NCBI RefSeq assembly: GCF_900162725.1
Contig: NZ_LT799418.1
Location: forward strand, 454,699 to 518,698
DNA length: 64,000 bases
DNA from: Parabacteroides sp. Marseille-P3160
GTDB lineage: Bacteria; Bacteroidota; Bacteroidia; Bacteroidales; Tannerellaceae
Reading direction: 5' to 3'
Position 1 is the first letter of the stretch. Each line of letters opens with the position of its first letter. Under the pieces are notes generated by a model. That model ran no database searches and was not told the DNA's origin. It saw only the letters and a program-made list of their open reading frames with translations. Position numbers and translations under genes: made by a program. Below are positions 35,201-43,709 of the stretch, piece by piece.

Positions 35201-38200
35201 ATGAGCAATATATCTGTAACGAGTATTAACCGTCCTGTGCTCTCCACCGTTTTGGTGTTGATTATTTTGTTATTTGGGATGATCGGTTACCGTTTTCTGG
35301 GCGTTCGGGAATATCCGAGTGTGGATCAACCGATTATATCTGTTAATGTAACCTATCCCGGAGCGAATGCGGACGTAATTATGAATCAGATTACCGAACC
35401 CTTGGAACAAAACATCAACGGGATTCCGGGGATTCGTTCGTTAAGCAGTGTCAGCAGTCAGGGAAGTAGCCGGATCACGGTGGAATTTGAATTGTCCGTC
35501 GATATGGAAACGGCTGCCAACGATGTCCGCGATAAAGTATCACGGGCGCAACGATATTTGCCTCGGGATTGTGATCCGCCGGTTGTCTCCAAGGCGGATG
35601 CGGATGCCAATCCGATTCTCCGGGTTGCCGTACAGAGTGATAGACGTTCCCTAATGGAGTTGAGTGAAATCGCTGAATTGACGGTAAAAGAACGGTTGCA
35701 AACGATCCCGAATGTAAGCGCCGTTGATATTTGGGGACAGAAGCGTTATTCCATGCGTCTTTGGCTTGATCCGATTCGGATGGCCGGATACGGCGTGACC
35801 CCGTTGGATGTAAAGAATGCCGTTGATAAAGAAAATATAGAACTTCCTTCGGGAAGTATCGAGGGAAATACGATGTCTTTATCTATCCGGACGTTGGGAT
35901 TAATGCACACGGCAAAGGAATTTAACGATTTGATCATTAAGAAAAACGGAAATAATATTGTACGGTTTAGTGACGTCGGGCGTGCTGAACTGGCTCCGGA
36001 AGATCTCCGGAGTATAATGAAAAAGAACGGAGTGCCCGTCGTGATGGACGTCATCATCCCGCAGCCGGGAGCAAATCATATTGAAATAGCCAATGAAGCT
36101 TACAAACGTATCGAACAACTGAAGAAAGACCTTCCCGAAGATGTGACCATCGAGATGGTTATCGATAATACCCGTTTTATACGCGCTTCTATTGCAGAGG
36201 TAGAAGAAACAATCTATATCGCTTTTGCATTGGTTGTATTAATCATTTTTCTTTTCCTTCGGGAATGGCGTGTGACGCTTGTGCCGATCATTGTGATTCC
36301 GGTTTCTTTGGTCGGAGCTTTCTTTGTCATGTATGTCGCCGGATTTTCCATTAATGTCTTGACCATGCTTGCGGTCGTATTGGCTGTTGGGTTGGTGGTT
36401 GATGATGCGATTGTCGTGACCGAGAATATTTTCGTACGTATAGAGGAAGGGATGAGTCCGAAAGCAGCCGGAGTAAAGGGATCGACCGAAATCTTTTTTG
36501 CCGTCGTTTCTACAACGATTACGTTGATTTCCGTTTTTCTTCCGATTGTTTTTATGGAAGGAATGACCGGACGCCTATTTAAGGAATTTAGTATTGTTAT
36601 TGCCGGTTCGGTCGCTATCTCCGCTTTTGTCGCTTTGACCTTTACTCCTATGTTGGCCACGAAATTGTTAAAGCAGAAAAAGAAGAAAAATTGGTTTTAT
36701 GAGAAAACATCCCCGTTCTTTGACGGAATGAATCATTATTATTCACTCACATTGGATGCTTTTCTGAAAAAGAAGATTTGGGCGTTGCCGATTGTTTTGA
36801 TACTATTGTTTGCCATCGTATATTTTTGGAAGAAAATTCCTTCTGAATTATCTCCTTTGGAGGATCGTTCGCAGGTTATTATCAATACACGGGGACCCGA
36901 AGGAGTTACCTATGAATTTATACGCGATTATACCGATAAAATTGAAGCGTTGGCTGATTCTTTGGTGCCTGAACGGGAATCTATTACGACTCGTTCCCGG
37001 GAAGGAAGCGGAAATGTAACTTTAGCCTTAACCGGCATCAAGGAGCGGGAACGTACGCAGATGGAAATTGCCGAAACGCTTTCGCAGGCAGTACGAAAGG
37101 AGACCGAGGCCCGCGCTTTTGTGCAACAACAATCGACCTTTGGTGACCGGAGGGGTGGTATGCCGGTGCAATATGTTTTGCAGGCACCCTCATTGGCAAA
37201 GTTGCAGGAATTTTTACCCGCTTTTATGCAAGAGGTGAATGCAAGTCCTGTTTTTCAGATGGCAGATGTAGACTTGAAGTTTACGAAACCGGAAATACGG
37301 GTGGAGATTGATAGGGACAAGGCCTCCCTGCTGGGAGTCAGTACACAGCAGATTGCCGAGACTTTGCAATATGCATTGAGCGGACAACGTATGGGATACT
37401 TTTATCTCAATGGAAAACAATATCAGATATTGGGGGATATCAACCGTCAGCAACGTAATCAACCTCTGGATTTAAAGTCAATTTATGTACGGAGTAATAC
37501 TGATGACATGATCCAACTTGATAATCTGGTCACACTGAAAGAAGATGTAGCGCCTCCACAGTTGTACCGTTACAACCGGTTTGTTTCCGCAACCGTTTCC
37601 AGCGGGCTCAATAAGGGTTACACGATTGGGGATGGCTTGGATGAGATGGATCGGATTGCAGCCAAGACGCTGGACTCCAGTTTTCGGACGGCTCTTTCCG
37701 GGGAATCGAAAGAATTCCGGGAGAGTTCCTCCAGCTTGATGTTTGCCATGGTATTGGCCTTGATTATGATCTTCCTCGTATTGGCGGCCCAGTTCGAGAG
37801 TTTCAAAGATCCGTTGGTCGTCATGTTTACAGTTCCGCTGGCTATTGCCGGGGCGTTGGCCTTTATGAGTTTTTCAGGAGTAACAATGAACATTTTCAGT
37901 CAGATAGGAATCATTATGTTGATTGGATTAGTGGCTAAGAACGGAATTCTGATCGTTGAATTTGCCAATCAGCGACAACATGAAGGACATCCTTTCGACA
38001 ATGCGATCCGGGAAGCTTCCGCGCAACGTTTACGACCGATCCTGATGACCAGCTTTTGTACGATCTTAGGTTTATTACCCTTGGTCTATGCCTCGGGTGA
38101 AGGTGCACAGGGACGAATCGCCATGGGAATTGCCGTTGTCGGCGGGATGATTATCTCTACTTTTATGACGCTTTATATTGTTCCTGCAATGTATTGCTTT

Positions 38201-38248
38201 ATTTCTACGAATTTACAACAGAAAAAGAAGAAAGAAATGATGTTATGA
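35201..38248 (+). CDS. RND efflux permease (HAE1/AcrB family)
   Basis: Inner-membrane proton-driven efflux pump of 1015 aa. N terminus SITSINRPVLSTVL-like with first span, porter domains (VSAVDIWGQKRYSMRLWLDP region), and 12 predicted spans. Essential proton-relay aspartates D401 and D402 in VGLVVDDAIVVTENIF. Second-half signature SQIGIIMLIGLVAKNGILIV. Exports drugs, bile-type detergents or lipids in relatives; substrate not predictable. Its stop overlaps the TolC gene start (ATGA). Confidence 0.96.
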   Translation: MSNISVTSINRPVLSTVLVLIILLFGMIGYRFLGVREYPSVDQPIISVNVTYPGANADVIMNQITEPLEQNINGIPGIRSLSSVSSQGSSRITVEFELSVDMETAANDVRDKVSRAQRYLPRDCDPPVVSKADADANPILRVAVQSDRRSLMELSEIAELTVKERLQTIPNVSAVDIWGQKRYSMRLWLDPIRMAGYGVTPLDVKNAVDKENIELPSGSIEGNTMSLSIRTLGLMHTAKEFNDLIIKKNGNNIVRFSDVGRAELAPEDLRSIMKKNGVPVVMDVIIPQPGANHIEIANEAYKRIEQLKKDLPEDVTIEMVIDNTRFIRASIAEVEETIYIAFALVVLIIFLFLREWRVTLVPIIVIPVSLVGAFFVMYVAGFSINVLTMLAVVLAVGLVVDDAIVVTENIFVRIEEGMSPKAAGVKGSTEIFFAVVSTTITLISVFLPIVFMEGMTGRLFKEFSIVIAGSVAISAFVALTFTPMLATKLLKQKKKKNWFYEKTSPFFDGMNHYYSLTLDAFLKKKIWALPIVLILLFAIVYFWKKIPSELSPLEDRSQVIINTRGPEGVTYEFIRDYTDKIEALADSLVPERESITTRSREGSGNVTLALTGIKERERTQMEIAETLSQAVRKETEARAFVQQQSTFGDRRGGMPVQYVLQAPSLAKLQEFLPAFMQEVNASPVFQMADVDLKFTKPEIRVEIDRDKASLLGVSTQQIAETLQYALSGQRMGYFYLNGKQYQILGDINRQQRNQPLDLKSIYVRSNTDDMIQLDNLVTLKEDVAPPQLYRYNRFVSATVSSGLNKGYTIGDGLDEMDRIAAKTLDSSFRTALSGESKEFRESSSSLMFAMVLALIMIFLVLAAQFESFKDPLVVMFTVPLAIAGALAFMSFSGVTMNIFSQIGIIMLIGLVAKNGILIVEFANQRQHEGHPFDNAIREASAQRLRPILMTSFCTILGLLPLVYASGEGAQGRIAMGIAVVGGMIISTFMTLYIVPAMYCFISTNLQQKKKKEMML

Positions 38249-39588
38249 AAGGCTTCCGGATATTATTTTTTATAGAATTTCTTTTGATTGCGACTTCTGT
38301 TGGTGCACAGAAAGTGTATACACTTAAAGACTGTATCGAAAAGGGGTTGGAATCTAATTACTCGATCCGCATTATCCGTAATGAACAACAGATCAGTGCA
38401 AATGATGCCACGCTGGGCAATGCCGGTGCATTACCTATGATTGACCTCAGTAGTGGTTTTTCCGGTAGTTCCACCCAAAACCGGGATCGGCTGACCAACG
38501 GAACAACCGAAAAGGCTTCCGGTGTAAATTCGGAGACGGCGGATGTCGGTTTGAATCTTAACTGGACTGTTTTTGACGGTTTCGGCATTCAGGCGACTTA
38601 TGATAAGTTGAAAGAACTTCAACGGAAAGGCGAGCTGAATACCCGTCTGACGATAGAGGATTTTGTCGCCGACCTTTCCAGTGAATATTATAACTTGATC
38701 CGGCAAAAAATACGATTGCATAATCTTCGTTCTACCTTGCGACTCTCGAGAGAGCGTCTTCGTATCGTAGAAGAACGCTATAATATCGGGGCTGGCTCCC
38801 GTTTGGAATTGCAGCAGGCACAGGTAGACTTTAATGCCGACAGTTCGGATGTGATCAATCAATTGGCGGTTGTACATACTTCCCGTATTCGAATGAATCA
38901 GTTGATGGCACTTGATAATGTGGAAGAAAATATTCAATTCAGCGATACTTTAATTAGTCCCAATCCTTTTCTGGACGAAGTGGATCTCTGGAAAAAGACA
39001 CAAGAGAACAATGTCTCACTGCTGCTGTCTCGGAAAGAGGAACAACTCTCCGAACTGGATTATAAAAAAGCGAAGAGCCGTAACTATCCGACTGTTAAAC
39101 TCAGCGGAGGCTATGGTTTCACCAATAACTGGTATGAAATAGGAAACTATGATTGGCAACAACGATTGGGGCTGAATTACGGAGTAACGATTGGCTTCAA
39201 TCTCTTCGATGGTTTCAATCGGCGAAGGGAGCAGCGTAACGCCCGGATTCAAATTAAAAACCAGGAGCTTCGTCGACAGGAAATGGAACTTGGAATCCGC
39301 GCCGATATGAGTAACCTCTGGATGGCCTATCAGAACAACCTGAATCTCTGGAGTCTGGAGAAAGAGAATTTAGTCGCGGCGCAGGAGAATTTCTCAATTG
39401 CCATCGACCGTTATAAATTGGGAGACCTGTCCGGAATCGAGCTTCGGGAAGCACAGAACAGCTTGCTTGAGGCCGAAGAGCGGCAGTCCATTGCAGAATA
39501 TTCGACTAAGATCTGTGAAATCTCTCTTCTTCAACTTAGCGGGCAAATCCTTGATTTCTTAAATCCAGCAGATCCTTCTCCGGAATAA
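38245..39588 (+). CDS. TolC-family outer membrane efflux protein
   Basis: Outer-membrane channel of the same pump, 447 aa. Signal peptide MKGFRILFFIEFLLIATSVG ending before AQKVYTL, then two repeated helical hairpins (DCIEKGLESNYSIRI; RLRIVEERYNIGAGSRLELQ and FSIAIDRYKLGDLSGIELRE). The frame extends to 38194 inside the permease, but ATG 38245 overlaps the permease stop as ATGA, the typical coupled start, and begins the signal peptide. Completes a three-gene efflux operon. Confidence 0.95.
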   Translation: MKGFRILFFIEFLLIATSVGAQKVYTLKDCIEKGLESNYSIRIIRNEQQISANDATLGNAGALPMIDLSSGFSGSSTQNRDRLTNGTTEKASGVNSETADVGLNLNWTVFDGFGIQATYDKLKELQRKGELNTRLTIEDFVADLSSEYYNLIRQKIRLHNLRSTLRLSRERLRIVEERYNIGAGSRLELQQAQVDFNADSSDVINQLAVVHTSRIRMNQLMALDNVEENIQFSDTLISPNPFLDEVDLWKKTQENNVSLLLSRKEEQLSELDYKKAKSRNYPTVKLSGGYGFTNNWYEIGNYDWQQRLGLNYGVTIGFNLFDGFNRRREQRNARIQIKNQELRRQEMELGIRADMSNLWMAYQNNLNLWSLEKENLVAAQENFSIAIDRYKLGDLSGIELREAQNSLLEAEERQSIAEYSTKICEISLLQLSGQILDFLNPADPSPE

Positions 39589-39594
39589 TTTTTT

Positions 39595-41094
39595 TCATTT
39601 CACTGCCGGTTGCATCATCCCGTAAATAAGGGGCATGTCGACATGGGAGCGGACGTGATCGGCCAACTTGTCGTACTGCTCCTCCTTGAAAGATTGAAAG
39701 TCGAAAGGAACATCCGTCAGCTTATCCACATAGGGGCGAAGCAGGTAATTGATAACAGCGGCGTTATCCAGGATGCCGTGGATATACGTGCCGAAACATT
39801 TCGGGGAGGCAAAATATCCATCCGCTTCTCCGTCGCTCCTTTGGTTGAGGGGTGAGACGGAAACATCGGGGAGAGGAACCGTATTTCCCATGTGAATCTC
39901 ATAACCGGAGCAGAACTGTTCCTCAAGAGCGGGTAAAAACCGGAAACGGACTTGTCTCGTGACTTTCTCACCTTCCATTTCGGTTGTAACCGGCAGCAAT
40001 CCAAGTCCCGGCAGACGTTCGATATTTCCTTCCACTTGTTTCGGATCGCAGACTTCCCGTCCCATCATCTGGTATCCTCCACAAATACCAACAACGGTAG
40101 CCCCGGCCTTATGCGCGCGGACAATGCTTTGCGCTACGCCATTGTGCCGCAGCTCATAGAGGTCGCCGATCGTATTTTTACTTCCCGGAAGAAGAACAAT
40201 ATCGGCTTTTTCTATCTCTTTCGTGTTATTTGTATAATAGAGGTGAACACGCGGGTCTTGTTCCAACGCCTGAAAATCGGTGAAATTGGAGAGATGGCGC
40301 AATAAGACGACCGCAATATTCACTTTTCCGTGTGCGGCCTGTACCTGTTTGGTCTCTAAAGAAACGGAGTCTTCTTCCTCGATATAAATATCTTTATAAT
40401 AAGGGACTATACCTACTACCGGGATGCCGCATAACTCTTCCAGCATCCGGACACCGGATTCAAAGAGGCGGATATCTCCCCGGAATTTATTGATCAGAAT
40501 TCCCCGGATCAGCGGACGTTCCTCCGGCGTCAATAATTGGATGGAACCGTAAACCGAAGCGAAAACGCCGCCCCGGTCGATATCCGCCACCAGGATCACG
40601 GCGGCTCCTGCATGGCGTGCCATCGGAAGATTAACCAAGTCTACGTCGCGAAGATTGATTTCAGAGATGCTTCCGGCGCCTTCCATCACAATCGGATTAT
40701 AGCGGCTGACTAATCGGTCGAAAGCGTCATGAACCGCTTGCCGGAAGATCTCACGTCCTTCTTTCCGGAAATAGCTTTGGGCGCTCTGGTTTCCCACCGG
40801 TTTACCGTTGAGTACAACCTGGCATACCTTGTCGGAAGTTGGTTTCAGCAACAACGGATTCATATCCGTATGGCAGGGGATGCCGGCGGCTTCGGCTTGT
40901 GTCGCCTGGGCGCGTCCGATTTCCAACCCCTCAGGCGTGGCATACGAATTAAGCGCCATATTTTGCGCCTTAAAGGGTGCCGGTTGGTAGCCATCCTGCA
41001 GGAAAATCCGGCAAAAGGCGGTCGCTATGACGCTCTTTCCCACATCGCTCCCGGTGCCTACCAGCATTAACGGCCTTAATTTCTTTTTTCCCAT
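39595..41094 (-). CDS. cobQ: Cobyric acid synthase CobQ/CbiP
   Basis: Glutamine-dependent amidation of adenosylcobyrinic acid a,c-diamide at four side chains in cobalamin synthesis; 499 aa. N-terminal ATP-binding part: LMLVGTGSDVGKSVIATAFC, PFKAQNMALNSY, EGAGSISEINL. C-terminal class I glutamine amidotransferase with nucleophile Cys in VGICGGYQMMG and His in GTYIHGILDN. No other cobalamin genes lie next to it, and I see no cobalamin riboswitch in the 438 bp upstream. Ends 6 bp from the convergent TolC gene. Confidence 0.96.
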   Translation of the reverse strand: MGKKKLRPLMLVGTGSDVGKSVIATAFCRIFLQDGYQPAPFKAQNMALNSYATPEGLEIGRAQATQAEAAGIPCHTDMNPLLLKPTSDKVCQVVLNGKPVGNQSAQSYFRKEGREIFRQAVHDAFDRLVSRYNPIVMEGAGSISEINLRDVDLVNLPMARHAGAAVILVADIDRGGVFASVYGSIQLLTPEERPLIRGILINKFRGDIRLFESGVRMLEELCGIPVVGIVPYYKDIYIEEEDSVSLETKQVQAAHGKVNIAVVLLRHLSNFTDFQALEQDPRVHLYYTNNTKEIEKADIVLLPGSKNTIGDLYELRHNGVAQSIVRAHKAGATVVGICGGYQMMGREVCDPKQVEGNIERLPGLGLLPVTTEMEGEKVTRQVRFRFLPALEEQFCSGYEIHMGNTVPLPDVSVSPLNQRSDGEADGYFASPKCFGTYIHGILDNAAVINYLLRPYVDKLTDVPFDFQSFKEEQYDKLADHVRSHVDMPLIYGMMQPAVK

Positions 41095-41194
41095 CTAATC
41101 TCTATTTCGGATGAGTACGTTCCTTTTCCTAAATCACTTGTGCCAAGTTCTTGTTTCAGCAGACCCATTTATATTTTTGACACCTGCTAAATTA

Positions 41195-41216
41195 TTTTTT
41201 GACATTTGTCAAAAAA
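41195..41216. promoter_or_regulatory. Perfect 22-bp inverted repeat, possible operator
   Basis: TTTTTTGACA, TT, TGTCAAAAAA. A related half-site (TTTTTGACAC at 41174-41183) lies about 20 bp to the left. It sits about 100 bp upstream of cobQ and 316 bp upstream of the GH2 gene, so it more likely serves cobQ. It could also be a T-run-flanked terminator on either strand, but the stem is short and AT-rich. Confidence 0.35.
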
Positions 41217-41487
41217 ACGATTGAGTATGCTGATTGCAATCATTCAGTACGGCGGATCTTCCCATCGGGTATACTCATTTCATTATACGAATACATCATT
41301 TGTTCCTTTCCTGCCCGTTCTTCCTTTATATCCGGCTCTGTCCGGTAATTTTGATCGCTTGTACAAACCTACATAAAAAAGGTGATTTATAAATATCCCG
41401 GGTAGAAATAATCGTTGCTTATCCTTGCATCTATGTTAAAAAGGCGGGATCAGACAATCATATACCTTAGTTTGGACAATTGATCTA

Positions 41488-41516
41488 TTGACAGCGGAGA
41501 AGGATTTCTATTTTTG
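41488..41516 (+). promoter_or_regulatory. Promoter of the GH2 gene
   Basis: TTG (41488-41490), an 18-bp gap, then TATTTTTG (41509-41516), a perfect TAnnTTTG box, 16 bp before ATG 41533. Confidence 0.6.
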
Positions 41517-41532
41517 TTGAAAATCGTTTGTT

Positions 41533-43572
41533 ATGAAGAGAACCTGTTTGATACTACTGTTAGTTCTGAATATTGCCTTTATGACGAAGGCTTCAAGAGA
41601 GGATATTTTAATCAATGAGAACTGGACGTTCCGTTTTTCTTATCAGGTACAGCCGAATAGCGGGCAACGGGTAGACTTGCCTCATACGTGGAATGCGATG
41701 GATGCGCTTTCCGGCAAACAGGATTACTATCGGGGTATGGGAAATTATGAAAAGCAATTGTTCGCCCGGCCGGAATGGAAGGATAAACGTATTTATCTCC
41801 GTTTCGAAGGAGCCAATACCGTTACCGATCTTTTTGTGAATGGGGCCCATGTGGGAGAGCATCGCGGGGGATACGGCGCTTTCGTCTTTGAAATTACCCG
41901 TTTTCTGAAATATGGTGAAAACAACAATCTTTTGGTAAAAGTAAGTAATGCTTTGACTTTGGATGTCATACCATTGGTTGGAGACTTCAATATGTACGGC
42001 GGAATTTACCGGGACCTGCATCTGATTGTCACTGATCCGATTTCTATTTCGCTTACCGATTATGCTTCGCCGGGAGTCTATTTGACCCAGAAGAAGATAA
42101 CGAAAGAATTGGCGGAGATACAAGCGAAAGTTGTACTGTCGAGTGCAATCGAATCCTCTCAACCGGTAGAAATAAGAGTAAAGGTAAGTGATAATCAGAA
42201 AGTAATCCAGGAACAATCTATTCGGAAGGATATAAGCAGGGGAGATAATCAGTCGGTCGAAATACCTTTTACCCTAAAAAATCCCCATTTGTGGAATGGG
42301 CGTAAAGATCCGTTTCTATATAAGGTGGAAGTCTCTCTTTTATCGGGAGGAAAGGAAGTTGACCGAATCGTTCAGCCCTTGGGACTTCGTTTTTACCATG
42401 TCGATGAAAACAAAGGCTTCTTTTTAAACGGCGAACCTTTAAAACTTCGGGGCGTATGCCGTCATCAAGACCGGGCGGAACGGGGCAACGCCCTTTGGAA
42501 AGAACATCATGAAGAAGATGCGGCGATTATGGCAGAAATGGGTGTCAATGCCGTACGCTTGTCCCATTATCCACAAGCATCCTATTTTTATGAATTGATG
42601 GATCGATACGGCATTGTCGTCTGGTCGGAAATACCTCTTGTCGGTCCCGGCGGATATGCTGACCAAGGATATGTGAATCAAGCTTCTTTCCGCTCGAACG
42701 GGAAAGAGCAACTCAAAGAGCTTATACGGCAACATTTCAACCATCCTTCCATTTGTTTCTGGGGTTTATTTAACGAGTTGAAAACGGTGGGAGATAACCC
42801 GGTTGAATATATAAAAGAGTTGAATGCTTTGGCGCATGAGGAAGATCCGAGCCGTTTGACCACCTCTGCTTCTTTTCTGGAAGATGAAAATCCTATTAAT
42901 CGGATTAGTGATTTAATTGCCTGGAACAAATATTATGGATGGTACGGAGGCTCACCGGAGCTTTTGGGACAGTGGGCGGATAAAGTGCATGCCGCTTACC
43001 CTGAGTTCCGGATAGCGATCAGTGAATACGGAGCAGGAGCCAGTATTTATCATCAACAGGATTCGGTTAAACAGGGACAGGCTTCCGGCTGGTGGCATCC
43101 CGAAAACTGGCAGACCTATTATCATAGGGAAAATTGGAAGGTTATATCCGAACGGCCTTATATTTGGGGCTCTTTTATCTGGGTGATGTTTGATTTCGGA
43201 GCAGCCCACCGGACGGAAGGAGACCGGCCGGGAGTCAATGATAAAGGCTTGGTTACGGCTGACCGCAAAGTAAAAAAGGACGCTTATTACTTTTATAAAG
43301 CCAATTGGAACAACGAAGATAAATTCATATACATCTCCGGCCGCCGTCACCGCGAACGTCCCCAAGGAAAGACGGACATTATGGTTTTTTCCAATTTGCT
43401 CTCTCTGGATCTCTATGTGAATGGTATTTTTATTGAACGTCAATTTCCGGATGCTTATGCCACTTTCCAATGGAAGAATGTTGATTTGTCTAAAGGGAAG
43501 AATGAGATCGAAATACGTAGTTCCATTTCTAAAATAAAATTACAGGATAAGGTCGTATGGTGGTGTAGATGA
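41533..43572 (+). CDS. Glycoside hydrolase family 2 (beta-galactosidase/glucuronidase-like)
   Basis: Secreted exo-glycosidase of 679 aa with signal MKRTCLILLLVLNIAFMTKA. Jelly-roll N-terminal domain (LPHTWNAMDALSGKQDYYRG), immunoglobulin-like domain, then the TIM barrel: GVCRHQDRAERGNALW, acid/base E415 in WGLFNELKT and nucleophile E498 in AISEYGAGAS. Short for GH2, so it lacks the large C-terminal domains of LacZ. Specificity is undetermined; with a GH88 and lyase nearby, removal of a galactosyl, glucuronyl or other beta-linked sugar is plausible. First gene of PUL 2. Confidence 0.93.
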   Translation: MKRTCLILLLVLNIAFMTKASREDILINENWTFRFSYQVQPNSGQRVDLPHTWNAMDALSGKQDYYRGMGNYEKQLFARPEWKDKRIYLRFEGANTVTDLFVNGAHVGEHRGGYGAFVFEITRFLKYGENNNLLVKVSNALTLDVIPLVGDFNMYGGIYRDLHLIVTDPISISLTDYASPGVYLTQKKITKELAEIQAKVVLSSAIESSQPVEIRVKVSDNQKVIQEQSIRKDISRGDNQSVEIPFTLKNPHLWNGRKDPFLYKVEVSLLSGGKEVDRIVQPLGLRFYHVDENKGFFLNGEPLKLRGVCRHQDRAERGNALWKEHHEEDAAIMAEMGVNAVRLSHYPQASYFYELMDRYGIVVWSEIPLVGPGGYADQGYVNQASFRSNGKEQLKELIRQHFNHPSICFWGLFNELKTVGDNPVEYIKELNALAHEEDPSRLTTSASFLEDENPINRISDLIAWNKYYGWYGGSPELLGQWADKVHAAYPEFRIAISEYGAGASIYHQQDSVKQGQASGWWHPENWQTYYHRENWKVISERPYIWGSFIWVMFDFGAAHRTEGDRPGVNDKGLVTADRKVKKDAYYFYKANWNNEDKFIYISGRRHRERPQGKTDIMVFSNLLSLDLYVNGIFIERQFPDAYATFQWKNVDLSKGKNEIEIRSSISKIKLQDKVVWWCR

Positions 43573-43601
43573 TTCTACAAAGTAGTTAAAAAGTCGTTTT
43601 T

Positions 43602-43667
43602 GGACAAATAACGCCTGTTAATAGGACAAATAATGTCTATGCTTACTTGTCCTCCGGGCTACATTTG
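43602..43667 (+). promoter_or_regulatory. Paired direct repeats and -7 box upstream of PUL 2 susC
   Basis: GGACAAATAACG at 43602-43613 and GGACAAATAATG at 43624-43635 are direct repeats exactly 22 bp apart, two helical turns. A perfect -7 box TACATTTG follows at 43660-43667, and there is no -33 TTG at the proper distance. An activator-dependent promoter, with the repeats bound by an AraC-type regulator (hybrid two-component protein), is the natural reading. Confidence 0.6.
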
Positions 43668-43709
43668 TTTTTGTTTTTTTATAACTATTAACCATTAAAT
43701 TATTCATTT

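Larger units (their letters stand above)
41095..41532. other. Divergent control region between cobQ and PUL 2
   Basis: 438 bp without a gene. It holds a perfect inverted repeat at 41195-41216 and the PUL 2 promoter near 41488-41516. No riboswitch, tRNA or small ORF was recognised. Confidence 0.55.

Noticed and set aside
41095-41532. Cobalamin riboswitch upstream of cobQ
   Set aside because: No B12-box-like sequence or multi-stem fold was seen on the minus strand of this region.
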